From Nitrospirota bacterium (GTDB lineage: Bacteria; Nitrospirota; Thermodesulfovibrionia; UBA6902; JAJYJJ01): a stretch of 64,000 nt of DNA. Positions 47,144-57,157 of this stretch are shown here, piece after piece. A program made the position numbers and the translations under genes. Each line of letters opens with the position of its first letter. Position 1 is the stretch's first letter. The notes under the pieces are model-generated. The model was not told the DNA's origin. It saw only the letters and a program-made list of their open reading frames with translations, and did not search any database. Location: positions 19,477 to 83,476 of the forward strand of contig JAJYJJ010000006.1 of assembly GCA_021789595.1 (NCBI GenBank), in the 5' to 3' direction.

Positions 47144-47203
47144 TGTCATTCCCGCTTGTCGGGAATCTTTCTTCAGAAGGATTCTGGACAGGCCAGAATG
47201 ACA
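47144..47203. repeat. 60-bp imperfect palindrome
   Basis: Begins TGTCATTC and ends GAATGACA, with inner arms CGGGAATC/GATTCTGG and TCTTCAGAAGG at the centre, so nearly the whole element can fold back. It resembles widespread small palindromic elements containing CATTCCCGC. It lies downstream of the cytochrome operon and may serve as its 3' hairpin. Confidence 0.6.
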
Positions 47204-47258
47204 GAATTGACATTAGTAAGGATGTGGTTTTACTTGTGAACTTCTTAGTACATGGCAG

Positions 47259-48014
47259 CTATGGATGCAACTTGTTCGGCGACAGGTTTTTCAGAGAATC
47301 ATCCACATCCTGCAGGTGCCTTATAATGGCGTCAAGGTCAAATCTATGCCATTCCAGTTTTGCAGAGTAAAGAGATGATTGAGCCTTCTCCAGATAAAAA
47401 GCGTCTTTAGTGCCTTTTGCAGGATGATAAAGCCGTTTATCCGCCGTAATAAGGGCCTGGCTTTCTTTGAGCAAAAGCAATACTGCCTTTGCCTTTTGTG
47501 GCACATACGGGAATATACCTATCCTTTCATTATGACACCTGTCGCATACATTTGCAATATCATCAGGGGTTAAGATAGATGTAACCATTGAGCCGTGACA
47601 TGTTACACAGTTTGGCCCCTTACCTGCTGCCTCAAGCTTTTTAAAATGATAGCTCTGGATAAAGTTATAAAACTCAGCGCCATGGCATCTGCCGCATGTC
47701 GATGGGATATTCTTATAGTAAACCCTGCTTTGTGGATTGCTTGAACCCATGACACCTGCATGTGCCTCTCTCTCATCCATAGCAGAGGGATTACCGCCAT
47801 GACACTTGTCACATGTAACACCATGTTTCTGATGTATCGAGCCCTTCCAATCATGCGATTTTACCCCTACAAAGCTGCTGCTCGGGAGTTTTGAATGACA
47901 ATCAACACAGGAATTTTCTGTTTTTTTAACCTTAGCCGCACGGCCTGATGCTGATAGAATAAATATGCCGCTTAATATAATAAAGAAACCTACAATATAC
48001 CTAAGCCTTGACAT
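47259..48014 (-). CDS. Pentahaem cytochrome c, soluble/periplasmic
   Basis: 251 residues. A signal or anchor sequence (MSRLRYIVGFFIILSGIFIL) is followed by five haem c sites: CVDCH, CDKCH, CGRCH, CVTCH and CDRCH. The C-terminal 80 residues lack haems and form a helical region (AKAVLLLLKESQALI, AQSSLYSAKLEWHRFD). The block DWKGSIHQKHGVTCDKCHGG is shared with the cytochrome at 50155-50874, so the two are paralogues. GGAGG lies 5 nt before the ATG, inside the end of the cytochrome b gene, which it overlaps by 14 nt. Last gene of the quinol-oxidising complex operon. Confidence 0.85.
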   Translation of the reverse strand: MSRLRYIVGFFIILSGIFILSASGRAAKVKKTENSCVDCHSKLPSSSFVGVKSHDWKGSIHQKHGVTCDKCHGGNPSAMDEREAHAGVMGSSNPQSRVYYKNIPSTCGRCHGAEFYNFIQSYHFKKLEAAGKGPNCVTCHGSMVTSILTPDDIANVCDRCHNERIGIFPYVPQKAKAVLLLLKESQALITADKRLYHPAKGTKDAFYLEKAQSSLYSAKLEWHRFDLDAIIRHLQDVDDSLKNLSPNKLHP

Positions 48015-49266
48015 TATAGCCTCCATTTCTTTTTCTATTGTAAAGCCGCAATAGCAGATATGGGACAACCCATGCTGCCACGCTTGCCACAATCGTATAG
48101 ATTATCATTGTGTTTGGTGTAATATGAAGCACATCTATATAACCGGCAACTACAAGCATGCAGAGGAAAACCCCGCCTCCAATGCCGAAGGATGTCATAA
48201 AAGGCCTGTGAAGTGGGTTCTCAATATATTTTACAGGCTCTTTCGCCCTGTCAAGAAATGGTATCAATGCAAAGACAAGGATCGAGAGTGTTGGAAAGAT
48301 AACGCCACCAATGGTCTCAGGTGTAATCTGGCCTCCAAATATAGAAAATGACAGGTTGCCTGGTATTAACTTCAAAAAACCGTATACAATAAGGAAGTAC
48401 CAGTCAGGCCGCAGGGCAGGCGTTCCTGCCCCTGGCGAAGGTGGGCCATAGGTTTCTATTGGATTTAAAGGGATATATGTGGCAATCAGAGCAACTATGA
48501 ACAATAAAAAGAAGTAGTAAGAGATACTGATGACAGCTTGCTCTGGCCAGATTGGAATGCCTATAAGCCTCTTGCCGCCCTGAGCCTCCTTTTTATTTTT
48601 ATTTGAAAGCGGTTCTGTGTGTTTCTGCTTTACAAGGATCAGCATGTGCAGGCCGATAAGGCTGAAAAGCAGTATTGGTATTAACATCACATGCATAAAG
48701 AAGAAGCGGGGGACAGTGGCATCGGAAGGGAAATCTCCTGCAAATAGCAGCCTTGCAATCCAGTTGCCGACCCATGGCACTGACTTCGCCGTATAATAGA
48801 CTATGGATGTGGCTGTCACAGAAAAATTACTGTAGGGCAGCAGGTAGCCGGTAAATGCCGCAAACATTGAAATACTCCATAGAGTAAGTCCAACAAGCCA
48901 ATTGATTTCCCTTGGTTTTCTGTATGATGCAGTAAAATAGATCCTCATAAGATGAGCGAGGATAGCGGCTATCATTATCATTGCCGACCAGTGATGTATG
49001 CGCCTTATGATCATACCCATGGGGAGCAGGTCTATTCTTACCACGCTTGCATAGGCTGACGGAACCATTGCACCAAACAAAGAAACAAATTTGCTTGAAG
49101 GCTCATAGAGGAATCCGAGGAAGATGCCTGTTATAAGAAGTGTGATAAAGGAGAACAGCGCTATCTCTCCAAGTAAAAATGTTGGATGTGTCGGGAATGT
49201 CTTAGTTAAAAATTTATCCTTGAATTTTTTAAGCTCCAGTCTTTCATCAAACCATTTGAAGATCAT
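48001..49266 (-). CDS. Cytochrome b subunit of a bc/b6f-type quinol complex
   Basis: 421 residues, at least eight membrane helices, both the b6-like and subunit IV-like halves in one chain. Haem ligands: H-x13-H in IHHWSAMIMIAAILAHLMRI and H-x14-H in MHVMLIPILLFSLIGLHM; 14 residues in the second pair is the b6f-type spacing. The quinol-site motif is PDWY (LRPDWYFLIVYG) in place of PEWY. It follows the Rieske gene by 15 nt. It oxidises quinol and passes electrons to the Rieske protein and probably the pentahaem cytochromes. Confidence 0.9.
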   Translation of the reverse strand: MIFKWFDERLELKKFKDKFLTKTFPTHPTFLLGEIALFSFITLLITGIFLGFLYEPSSKFVSLFGAMVPSAYASVVRIDLLPMGMIIRRIHHWSAMIMIAAILAHLMRIYFTASYRKPREINWLVGLTLWSISMFAAFTGYLLPYSNFSVTATSIVYYTAKSVPWVGNWIARLLFAGDFPSDATVPRFFFMHVMLIPILLFSLIGLHMLILVKQKHTEPLSNKNKKEAQGGKRLIGIPIWPEQAVISISYYFFLLFIVALIATYIPLNPIETYGPPSPGAGTPALRPDWYFLIVYGFLKLIPGNLSFSIFGGQITPETIGGVIFPTLSILVFALIPFLDRAKEPVKYIENPLHRPFMTSFGIGGGVFLCMLVVAGYIDVLHITPNTMIIYTIVASVAAWVVPYLLLRLYNRKRNGGYNVKA

Positions 49267-49281
49267 TTTACCAACCTCGTC

Positions 49282-49896
49282 TCATGATAGTTGTGGTCCT
49301 ATAGGGCCTGTAAAATCGCTTGTAAAGACTATTGTCTCATCAGCCGTCACCTTGACACCAATCTGTGCGAGAGGAATTGGTGCAGGTCCGCCTATAACCC
49401 TTGCTCCCTTTGCTGGATCGAATATGCTATTATGGCAGAAACATTCGGTATACGATGTATCGGGTGATTTTTCATTTTTCACCCATGAAACATTACATCC
49501 AAGATGCGTACATATTGCGCTGTAAGCTACAAAGCCCTTATCTGTAAGTTTAATGTTGGTGGGGGGGCCAAAGTCTGCTGCATTTAATCTAATTAACTGG
49601 ACAATGTTTGCAGGGTTTGATGATTTGCCTGCTGGATAGGCAAGCACTGCATCACCAACATTTAGCGCTGAGGCCTTTATATATGCCCCTAAGTTATTGC
49701 CTGCCGCATAGACGAGTTTGTCCCCTGGTGTAATGGTTGACACATAACCCCCGCCTTTCTTCGAGGGGGACAGGACCTTAAGGAGCGATAGTAGAGAACC
49801 GAATGCACCTGCGATAGACGCAATGATAACACCAAAAATAAATCTTCTTCGTGTTGTGGCTGTCCTGTCTATTTTAGCGGTATCTTGATCTACCAT
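49282..49896 (-). CDS. Rieske [2Fe-2S] protein
   Basis: 204 residues. A twin-arginine-like N-terminus (TRRRFIFGVIIASIAGAFG) with one membrane helix anchors it; the cluster ligands are in CTHLGCNVSW and CFCHNSIFD (CxCHxS with Phe and Asn at the variable positions). It takes an electron from quinol at the cytochrome b and hands it to a c-type cytochrome. AGGAGG lies upstream of the ATG and its start overlaps the small membrane protein gene by 7 nt. Confidence 0.92.
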   Translation of the reverse strand: MVDQDTAKIDRTATTRRRFIFGVIIASIAGAFGSLLSLLKVLSPSKKGGGYVSTITPGDKLVYAAGNNLGAYIKASALNVGDAVLAYPAGKSSNPANIVQLIRLNAADFGPPTNIKLTDKGFVAYSAICTHLGCNVSWVKNEKSPDTSYTECFCHNSIFDPAKGARVIGGPAPIPLAQIGVKVTADETIVFTSDFTGPIGPQLS

Positions 49897-50153
49897 AATA
49901 GTTCCTCCTTACGGTCCTCCGATACCTCTCTGAATGCAATAAAATATCTTGCATAGAGAATAACTTCAATGCCTGCAACCAAAAATTCAGCGGCCAACAG
50001 TGTGCCCATTATATAATCATTACCTTCCCCTGATATAAAGAGATAGGCGAAGGCAACCCCTATGCCAAGGAGTATCATGGAAAGGACTACAATTACGGCT
50101 GCAGCAGATTTTGAATATGAAGGCCTCCTTTCTTTTATAACCTCAAAGCCCAT
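49890..50153 (-). CDS. Small two-helix membrane protein of the cytochrome operon
   Basis: 87 residues with two hydrophobic segments (AAAVIVVLSMILLGIGVAFAY and IMGTLLAAEFLVAGIEVILYA) and a charged C-terminus (REVSEDRKEELLW). I do not recognise a named family. Its location between the first pentahaem cytochrome and the Rieske gene suggests a small subunit of the complex. The start at 50153 has GGGGAGG 4 nt upstream; a start at 50171 would overlap the previous gene. Confidence 0.7.
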   Translation of the reverse strand: MGFEVIKERRPSYSKSAAAVIVVLSMILLGIGVAFAYLFISGEGNDYIMGTLLAAEFLVAGIEVILYARYFIAFREVSEDRKEELLW

Positions 50154-50154
50154 A

Positions 50155-50874
50155 TTACCTCCCCTTTTCAAGTATCATATAAACAATATAACCAATGATA
50201 AATAATACAAGGACCACACCAAAGGCTACAAATCCTATTTGGAATGAACCAAGTTCTTCAGGAAATTCAGGTAGCAGTGGCTTGCCTTTTGCCTTCTCCT
50301 CGGCGAGTTTTATCTTTATCTTCGATAGTTTCTCAATGGTTGTAGCATTCACATTCATTGGATCTATCTGGTCAAAGCCCGCTGTATCTTTATGACAGCT
50401 CTCACATGCCTTTGGAACATCTGGCATGGAATTATTATGGGCATTATGACAGGTAACGCATGAAGGCCCGCCCTTCTTATTGAGATATGCCTCACCCATG
50501 ATGCTATTTTCATATCTATTAACAGATACGCTGTGACACTGCTTACACATATCAAACATGGCCTTTCCATCAGGGATGCCAACGAAGCCGTGAGATTTCG
50601 ACATTGCAAGGGCTTTTTGGGCTGCAAGTTCCTGTTGGGACAGTTGTTTTATATTACCAACGCTGACATCTGCATTCCCACCATGACAATTATCACATGT
50701 AACTCCATTCTGTTGATGGACCGAACCCTTCCAGTCTAAAACAGGCTTCGCAAGTTCACCACCGAGTGATTCGTGGCATGTTATACATGCATTCTGTCTT
50801 TTCTGATCTGCATGGGCATTCACTACGCAGATGATCAATGCAATCGTTATAAATACATATCTCTTCTTATTCAT
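50155..50874 (-). CDS. Pentahaem cytochrome c with C-terminal membrane anchor
   Basis: 239 residues. Signal peptide (MNKKRYVFITIALIICVVNA), five haem c sites (CITCH, CDNCH, CKQCH, CVTCH, CESCH), then a linker and one C-terminal membrane helix (VAFGVVLVLFIIGYIVYMIL). It shares DWKGSVHQQNGVTCDNCHGG with the cytochrome at 47259-48014. First gene of the operon cytochrome - small membrane protein - Rieske - cytochrome b - cytochrome, and probably an electron acceptor of the Rieske/cytochrome b core. Confidence 0.87.
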   Translation of the reverse strand: MNKKRYVFITIALIICVVNAHADQKRQNACITCHESLGGELAKPVLDWKGSVHQQNGVTCDNCHGGNADVSVGNIKQLSQQELAAQKALAMSKSHGFVGIPDGKAMFDMCKQCHSVSVNRYENSIMGEAYLNKKGGPSCVTCHNAHNNSMPDVPKACESCHKDTAGFDQIDPMNVNATTIEKLSKIKIKLAEEKAKGKPLLPEFPEELGSFQIGFVAFGVVLVLFIIGYIVYMILEKGR

Positions 50875-50949
50875 AATCTCTTTTCCCTATTACTACAGAA
50901 TTTTAATATCCTGTGCAGCTAATACCTGATATAAATTCACATGCCCATA

Positions 50950-50979
50950 ATCATATTACAAAGAAATGGTGTCTGTCAA
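50950..50979 (-). promoter_or_regulatory. Sigma-70-type promoter of the cytochrome operon
   Basis: TTGACA (50979-50974), 18-nt spacer, TATGAT (50955-50950). Start expected near 50943, about 69 nt before the first cytochrome gene. Confidence 0.62.
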
Positions 50980-51047
50980 TAGGACAAGCCTTTTTTTTCT
51001 TAATCAAAATAACCACACATTAATGATAATAAATCATCCCTGCAACA

Positions 51048-51076
51048 TACACATCGTATGAATTGTATGCTATATT
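51048..51076 (+). promoter_or_regulatory. Extended -10 promoter before the small membrane protein gene
   Basis: TACACA (51048-51053), 17-nt spacer, TGC then TATATT (51071-51076). Five nt separate it from the GTG at 51082. Confidence 0.45.
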
Positions 51077-51081
51077 TTTAA

Positions 51082-51348
51082 GTGTATGGGTCTCCTATGA
51101 AGCTAAAGCCCTTTGCCTTAGGCATTGCCCTTGGAACCGTGTGGGGAGTATCGCTTTTTCTCACTACATGGCTCTCATATTTCACAGGTTATGGAAGATT
51201 ATTCCTTGAGGTACTTGCGCAATCGATCTATCCCGGATATAAAATCTCCCCCCTTGGCAGTTTTCTCGGGCTCCTCTACGGATTCATTGACGGCCTTATC
51301 AGCGCTACCATCATGGGGTGGATTTATAATAGGACTATTGGAAAATAG
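51082..51348 (+). CDS. Small membrane protein of the 'holin-like' GxxxG family
   Basis: 88 residues with two membrane segments (LGIALGTVWGVSLFLTTWLSY and the LGSFLGLLYGFIDGLISATI region) and the block YPGYKISPLGSFLGLLYGF, which I recall in short proteins annotated as bacteriophage holin-like in many environmental genomes. No phage genes are near, so a holin role is doubtful. The start may be GTG 51082 (5 nt after a -10 box) or ATG 51097; neither has a Shine-Dalgarno sequence. Confidence 0.62.
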   Translation: MYGSPMKLKPFALGIALGTVWGVSLFLTTWLSYFTGYGRLFLEVLAQSIYPGYKISPLGSFLGLLYGFIDGLISATIMGWIYNRTIGK

Positions 51349-51388
51349 TTCTCTAACAAACCCTTAAAAACATCTGGAAAGTTGTTGT

Positions 51389-51417
51389 TTGACTTCCGTA
51401 GCAATATGATTTAAAAT
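51389..51417 (+). promoter_or_regulatory. Sigma-70 promoter of dnaE, apparently leaderless
   Basis: TTGACT (51389-51394), 17-nt spacer, TAAAAT (51412-51417). Five nt separate it from the dnaE ATG at 51423, which has no Shine-Dalgarno sequence. Confidence 0.62.
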
Positions 51418-51422
51418 TTTGT

Positions 51423-54400
51423 ATGCATTCCGATTATGTCCCGCTTCATCTGCATACACACTATAGCCTTCTTGATGGGGCTATAAGGATAGAGGAACTG
51501 ATTGAAAAGGCCAGCGAGTATAAGCTGCCTGCCATGGCCATTACAGACCACGGCAACCTCTTTGGGGCAATCGAGTTCTATAAAAAGGTCTCAAAGGCAG
51601 GCATCAAACCTATTATAGGCTGCGAGGTCTATATTGCTCCAGGCTCACGGTTTGATAGGGAGCCTAATACAGGCAATGGTGCTGAAAAGTCCTTCCACCT
51701 TATCCTGCTTGCAAGGGATATAAATGGCTACAGAAACCTCACTACCCTTGTTACAAGGGCATATCTTGAGGGTTTCTATTATAAACCGAGAATAGACAAG
51801 GATCTGCTCGAGCAGTATAGCGGCGGTCTTATCGGTCTTACATCCTGCCTCAAAGGAGAGGTCCCATATCTTCTTGAAAAGGGGCTGATAGACAAGGCAA
51901 GGGAGGCAGCAATTCAATACAGGCATATACTCGGACCGGATAACTTCTACATAGAGTTGCAGGCAAATGGGCTGCCTGAGCAAGAGAGGGTAAACAAGCT
52001 TTTGGTTGAGTTGAGCAGCGACCTGCACCTGGGGCTTGTTGCAACAAATGACTGCCATTACCTCAACAGGGAGGATGCAAAGGCACATGATGTCCTTATC
52101 TGCATCCAGACAGGCAAGAGCCTTGATGACAAAGACAGGATGAGGTTTTCAGGAGATGAATTCTATTTTAAATCACCTGATGAGATGAAGGCAGCCTTTA
52201 GGGAGATACCAGAGGCAATAAAAAATACAAGGGCCATTGCCGAGAGATGCAACCTCGACCTGAAGTTTGGATGCAGCCATCTGCCGCAATACAATGTCAT
52301 GCCAGGCCATGACTTTAACTCCTATCTTGAAAAACTCGCATGGGATGGTCTGGAAAAGAGATTTAATGGAGATGCCCCACAGTCTTATAAGGAGCGGCTT
52401 GAACTGGAACTTAAGATAATAAAGGAGATGGGTTTTTCATCATACTTCCTTATAGTCTGGGATTTTATAAGGTTTGCCAAAGACAAGGGTATCCCCGTTG
52501 GCCCCGGAAGGGGCTCTGCAGTGGGTAGTCTTGTCGCCTATTGCCTCAGCATTACTGAGCTTGACCCATTAAGATACGACCTCCTCTTTGAGAGATTCCT
52601 TAATCCCGAAAGGATAAGCATGCCTGATATAGATGTGGATTTCTGTCAGGACAGGAGGCAGGAGGTAATAGACTATGTGGCTGAAAAATATGGCAAGGAC
52701 CATGTATCGCAGATAATAACATTCGGGACGATGGCTGCGAGGGCAGCCGTAAGGGATGTTGGAAGGGCAATGAACATACCATACGGCGATGTTGATAGGG
52801 TTGCAAAACTTATCCCCAATGTCCTGAACATAACATTGAAAGAGGCATTGGGACTTGAGCCGAAGCTAAGGGAACTCTATGATGTAGATGAAAAGGTAAG
52901 AGAACTCATTGATATTGCCATGAGACTTGAGGGCCTTTGCAGACACGCCTCCACCCATGCAGCAGGGGTGGTCATATCTCCTGAGCCATTAACCAGCTTT
53001 GCGCCGCTTTATAAAAGTGCAAACGAAGAAACCATAACAACCCAGTTTGATATGGAATCTATCGAGTCGCTTGGTCTTCTGAAGTTTGACTTCCTCGGCC
53101 TAAAGACCCTTACCATCATAGATAAGACAGAAAAACTCCTTAAGAAGTCAGGGACAGAATTTTCCGCTGCTGATATACCACTTGATGACAGGAAGACCTT
53201 TGAACTATTAAGCTCTGGTCAGACAACAGGAATATTCCAGCTTGAAAGCAGGGGCATGAGGGATTTTCTCACCAGGATGCGGCCTGAAAGATTTGAAGAC
53301 CTTATTGCCCTTGTAGCCCTTTATAGACCAGGGCCGCTTGGAAGCGGCATGGTGGATGATTTCATAAAGAGAAGGCGCGGTGAGGTGCCGATTAAGTATG
53401 AGCTGCCACAGCTTGAAGAGATATTGAAGGAAACCTATGGTGTAATCCTGTATCAGGAACAGGTCATGCGCATTGCCAATAAACTTGCAAACTTCACAAT
53501 GGGCCAGGCTGATACATTGAGAAAGGCGATGGGCAAGAAAAACCCTGAGGTAATGGAAAGATTAAAGGGCACATTTATAGATGGAGCAAAGGCAAACAAG
53601 ATACCTCCAAAAAAAGCGGAGCGGATTTTTGACCTCATGGCCTATTTTGCAGGATACGGCTTTAATAAATCGCATTCAGCGGCCTATGCCTATATCGCCT
53701 ATCAAACCGCATATCTGAAGGCCCACTATCCTGTTGAATTCATGGCTGCAAGCCTGAGCGCAGATATGGACAACACAACAAAGGTCGTAAGTTTTATCAA
53801 TGAGTGTAAGGAGATGGGTATCGAGATCCTTCCCCCTGACATAAACGAAAGCGACAGGGAGTTCAAGGTCTGCGGCAATTCCATACGCTTTGGACTTGAG
53901 GCTGTAAAGGGTGTTGGCGGCTCTGCTATAGAGGCAATACTTAATGCAAGGGCTGAGGGAGGGACATTCAAATCCTTGTATGACTTTTCTGCAAGGGTAG
54001 ATTCAAGAAGGGTAAACAGAAAGGTAATCGAATCCCTGATAAAGGCAGGGGCATTTGATTCCACGGGAAAGAGGGCACAGCTCATGGCTGCTGTAGACAG
54101 GGCTATACAGCAGGGCGCCATTGCTCAGAAGGCAATATCTATTGGCCAGGGAAACATATTTGACCTGACACCGCCATCGAATGATGACCTGCCGGATATG
54201 GATGAATGGGATGAAAGCGAACAGCTAAGGATGGAAAAGGAGGCACTTGGATTTTATATCACAGGACATCCGTTGAACAAATACAGAGAACAACTGATGA
54301 AGACCGTAATACCCACATCAGAGCTTTCAGAGATAGATGATAAATCGGAGGTGACTGTTGGCGGGGTTATGAGAGGGATAAAAAAGGTTCAGACAAAGAA

Positions 54401-54923
54401 TAAGGGCGAAACAATGGCCTATCTGACCCTTGAGGACCTTGATGGCACTGTCGAGGTGATACTGTTTCCTGAGCTTTACAAGGGTTCGATGGATGTGCTT
54501 TCAGGGGATATTCCGGTAATCATATCAGGAACCCTTGATAAGACTGACAAGGGCTGTAAGATAATAGCAAGGAGGCTCTCTGCCATTGACTCTAACGGCC
54601 AGACAGGCTCTTTAGAACAGGGCAGAAAGAGAGATCCTGCGGCCTCAGGGGGATACAGGCATCAAAGACCTGAAGGCCAAAAGACAGTGTCAAGGGTTGA
54701 CATTGCAGTAGTTCATTCGGCAACAGACAGGGAAAAGCTTTCGGCACTAAAGGCCATTGCTGATAGATACAGCGGTAACTGTCCGCTTTATATAAGGATC
54801 ACCTATCCTGACCTGTGGGAGGCTGTCATAGCTACAAAGGTTGAAATAGAGCCTACATCAGAAATGATTTCAGATGTGGAGGCCCTCCTTGGGCAGGGCG
54901 GCGTGAGATTGATACTCAAGTGA
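51423..54923 (+). CDS. dnaE: DNA polymerase III alpha subunit
   Basis: 1166 residues. N-terminal PHP domain ([18 protein letters not shown]), the catalytic core with [15 protein letters not shown] and [12 protein letters not shown], the fingers ([13 protein letters not shown]), helix-hairpin-helix and an OB-fold near residues 980-1060 ([20 protein letters not shown]). It is the replicative polymerase. It starts directly downstream of a -10 box and ends 31 nt before accA, with which it may be co-transcribed. Confidence 0.96.
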   Translation: MHSDYVPLHLHTHYSLLDGAIRIEELIEKASEYKLPAMAITDHGNLFGAIEFYKKVSKAGIKPIIGCEVYIAPGSRFDREPNTGNGAEKSFHLILLARDINGYRNLTTLVTRAYLEGFYYKPRIDKDLLEQYSGGLIGLTSCLKGEVPYLLEKGLIDKAREAAIQYRHILGPDNFYIELQANGLPEQERVNKLLVELSSDLHLGLVATNDCHYLNREDAKAHDVLICIQTGKSLDDKDRMRFSGDEFYFKSPDEMKAAFREIPEAIKNTRAIAERCNLDLKFGCSHLPQYNVMPGHDFNSYLEKLAWDGLEKRFNGDAPQSYKERLELELKIIKEMGFSSYFLIVWDFIRFAKDKGIPVGPGRGSAVGSLVAYCLSITELDPLRYDLLFERFLNPERISMPDIDVDFCQDRRQEVIDYVAEKYGKDHVSQIITFGTMAARAAVRDVGRAMNIPYGDVDRVAKLIPNVLNITLKEALGLEPKLRELYDVDEKVRELIDIAMRLEGLCRHASTHAAGVVISPEPLTSFAPLYKSANEETITTQFDMESIESLGLLKFDFLGLKTLTIIDKTEKLLKKSGTEFSAADIPLDDRKTFELLSSGQTTGIFQLESRGMRDFLTRMRPERFEDLIALVALYRPGPLGSGMVDDFIKRRRGEVPIKYELPQLEEILKETYGVILYQEQVMRIANKLANFTMGQADTLRKAMGKKNPEVMERLKGTFIDGAKANKIPPKKAERIFDLMAYFAGYGFNKSHSAAYAYIAYQTAYLKAHYPVEFMAASLSADMDNTTKVVSFINECKEMGIEILPPDINESDREFKVCGNSIRFGLEAVKGVGGSAIEAILNARAEGGTFKSLYDFSARVDSRRVNRKVIESLIKAGAFDSTGKRAQLMAAVDRAIQQGAIAQKAISIGQGNIFDLTPPSNDDLPDMDEWDESEQLRMEKEALGFYITGHPLNKYREQLMKTVIPTSELSEIDDKSEVTVGGVMRGIKKVQTKNKGETMAYLTLEDLDGTVEVILFPELYKGSMDVLSGDIPVIISGTLDKTDKGCKIIARRLSAIDSNGQTGSLEQGRKRDPAASGGYRHQRPEGQKTVSRVDIAVVHSATDREKLSALKAIADRYSGNCPLYIRITYPDLWEAVIATKVEIEPTSEMISDVEALLGQGGVRLILK

Positions 54924-54954
54924 AAAACAAAGATGTTGCATAACAACACAAAAT

Positions 54955-55935
54955 ATGCATTATTATCTTGATTTTGAACAGCCTGTAGCAGAACTCGAAA
55001 GAAGGATCGAGGACCTGAGGCGCCTCTCGGATGGAAGGGATATTAATCTTACAGCAGAAATAAAACGGCTTGAGAAGAAGGCCAAGGAACTTCGCACAGA
55101 GATATTCTCCTCCCTTACCCCGTGGCAAAAGACACTGCTTGCAAGACACCCAGAGCGGCCTTACACAGAGGACTACATCCATTTTCTCTTCACCGATTTC
55201 CTTGAGATGCACGGAGACCGAAGGTTTTCCGATGACCCTGCTGTTGTTGCAGGGATTGGGAGGTTTGAGGATGCGCCGGTAGTGGTTATCGGACACCAGA
55301 AGGGAAGAGGGACAAAGGAGAGGATTATAAGGAATTTTGGCCAGCCGCATCCAGAAGGATATAGAAAGGCGCTCAGGGTCATGAAATTTGCAGAGCACTT
55401 CAGAATGCCCATAATTACATTTATAGATACGCCTGGGGCTTTCCCTGGAATAGGCGCGGAGGAGAGGGGGCAGGGCGAGGCAATAGCAACAAATCTCCTT
55501 GAGATGTCAAAACTCAAGACCCCGATTATTGTGGTTGTTATAGGCGAGGGGGGAAGCGGCGGTGCGCTTGCCCTTGGAGTTGGCGACAGGGTATTCATGC
55601 TTGAACATTCTGTGTATTCGGTTATAGCCCCTGAAGGCTGCGCTGCAATCCTGTGGAAAAAGAACGACAGGGAGGTAGGGCCTGATGACTATGCAAAGGC
55701 AGCAGATGCCCTTAAGCTTACAGCCGCCGATCTCCGGAAATTCGGGGTAATCGATGGGATAATTGAAGAACCCCTTGGAGGCGCCCACAGAGACCCAAAG
55801 GTCGCAGCAGATGCCATTGCAGTGATAATCAGGGAGAGCCTTCAAGAACTTATAAAAACCCCTATCCCCAATCTCCTTGATGAAAGGTATGCGCGGCTGA
55901 GAGCCGTTGGCTCTTTTACAGAGCGAATGGATTAA
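54955..55935 (+). CDS. accA: Acetyl-CoA carboxylase carboxyltransferase subunit alpha
   Basis: 326 residues, full length. Opens [19 protein letters not shown] and contains [58 protein letters not shown] and [15 protein letters not shown]. Makes malonyl-CoA for fatty-acid synthesis with AccB/C/D, none of which are here. No Shine-Dalgarno sequence is seen before the ATG, and I found no convincing -10 box at the start, so it probably depends on dnaE transcription. It converges on a universal stress gene 14 nt away. Confidence 0.95.
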   Translation: MHYYLDFEQPVAELERRIEDLRRLSDGRDINLTAEIKRLEKKAKELRTEIFSSLTPWQKTLLARHPERPYTEDYIHFLFTDFLEMHGDRRFSDDPAVVAGIGRFEDAPVVVIGHQKGRGTKERIIRNFGQPHPEGYRKALRVMKFAEHFRMPIITFIDTPGAFPGIGAEERGQGEAIATNLLEMSKLKTPIIVVVIGEGGSGGALALGVGDRVFMLEHSVYSVIAPEGCAAILWKKNDREVGPDDYAKAADALKLTAADLRKFGVIDGIIEEPLGGAHRDPKVAADAIAVIIRESLQELIKTPIPNLLDERYARLRAVGSFTERMD

Positions 55936-55949
55936 AAATATGTTCTATC

Positions 55950-56369
55950 CTATTTTACCACAAGTACAGAGCAGGGGGCATGGTCAACTATCTTTGAAGA
56001 GACGCTTCCCATCAGGAATCTCTTTGCCCCATGCCTTCCATAGGAGCCTGTAACAATCAGGTCTGTTTTTTGTTTTATGGCTGTATCTATAATCCTATCA
56101 GCAGGGCTACCCTGCCTTATCAAAAATTTCTGTCTTATCTTCTTGCCTTTGAGCGATGTCTTCACCCTGTTCATCAGTGATTTTGTCTCCGCAATAAGCA
56201 GTTCTGATAGGTTTTCCCTGTCAATGTCCGTGATCTCTGTGAGATACAGTTCAGGCACAACAGAGATAACTGTAAGTGATGCGCCGAAGCTCGTTGCAAG
56301 CCTTATAGCCTCTTTTAACGCCTTTTCTGACTGCCTTGAACCATCATGGGCGACCAGTATCCTTTTCAT
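55950..56369 (-). CDS. Universal stress protein, single domain
   Basis: 139 residues, one Usp domain, opening MKRILVAHDGSRQSEKALKE and ending with the ATP-binding motif GSYGRHGAKRFLMGSVS (GxxG...GS) and CSVLVVK. Overlaps lgt by 4 nt, making it the last of five tightly packed genes from ileS. Confidence 0.9.
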   Translation of the reverse strand: MKRILVAHDGSRQSEKALKEAIRLATSFGASLTVISVVPELYLTEITDIDRENLSELLIAETKSLMNRVKTSLKGKKIRQKFLIRQGSPADRIIDTAIKQKTDLIVTGSYGRHGAKRFLMGSVSSKIVDHAPCSVLVVK

Positions 56370-57157
56370 CCTTCTACCTCCTTTTTATCCTTTTTTTTAT
56401 TCTCTATCCTGAGCATTAAGAACACGAAGACGGCAATTGGAAACACAATAGCGCTTATACCCTGTGATACAGAAATCCTGCCATATATAAAACCCCTTAT
56501 ATCATCGCCCCTGAAGAATTCAACAAGGAAGCGCAAGGGGGCATAGAGCATCACATAGAGCCAGAACAATTGCCCATCAAAGGACTTAGCCCTCCGTGTA
56601 ATCATTAATACAATAAATATCGCAAATTCACCGATGGATTCATAGAGCTGGGTTGGATGCAGAGGAACCCCTTTTGGCGCAAGGCACTCTGGATTTGAAA
56701 AGGTTACTGCCCAGGGGAGGTCTGTCGGTTTACCATAACAACATCCCGCTGCAAAGCATCCGAGCCTGCCTATGGAATGTCCAATAGCTATTGCAGGTGC
56801 AAAGATATCAGCGGTCTTCCAGAGTGGGAGACTATGCCTTCTTATATAAAATATGGCCACTGGAATGGCCAAAAGAAGTCCTCCGTAGAATACAAGCCCG
56901 CCCTCCCATAACTTCAATATCCCTATGGGATTCTTGAGATAGTATCTCCATTCTGTAATCACAAAAAGGAGCCTTGAGCCGACAAGTGCAGCTATAAGGA
57001 TAAAGAAACCTAGGTCTAATATCTGCTCCTTTCCTATGCCTTCTCTGCCAGCAGTCTTCATGGCAAGGCCGAGTCCAAGAAAGAAACCAGTGGCTACAAG
57101 CACGCCATATGTATATATAGTAAGGGGGCCTATCCTGAAAAGGATTGGGTGCATCAA
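56366..57157 (-). CDS. lgt: Prolipoprotein diacylglyceryl transferase
   Basis: 263 residues, seven-helix membrane enzyme that adds diacylglycerol to the lipobox cysteine of prelipoproteins. The signature HSIGRLGCFAAGCCYG is followed by HPTQLYESIGEF and FRGDDIRG. It overlaps its neighbours by 4 nt on each side and shares the operon with lspA, the next enzyme of lipoprotein maturation. Confidence 0.94.
   Translation of the reverse strand: MMHPILFRIGPLTIYTYGVLVATGFFLGLGLAMKTAGREGIGKEQILDLGFFILIAALVGSRLLFVITEWRYYLKNPIGILKLWEGGLVFYGGLLLAIPVAIFYIRRHSLPLWKTADIFAPAIAIGHSIGRLGCFAAGCCYGKPTDLPWAVTFSNPECLAPKGVPLHPTQLYESIGEFAIFIVLMITRRAKSFDGQLFWLYVMLYAPLRFLVEFFRGDDIRGFIYGRISVSQGISAIVFPIAVFVFLMLRIENKKKDKKEVEG

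Noticed and set aside
51082..51348. Phage holin and nearby prophage
   Set aside because: There are no other phage genes; the family is widespread outside phages and the label is probably historical.
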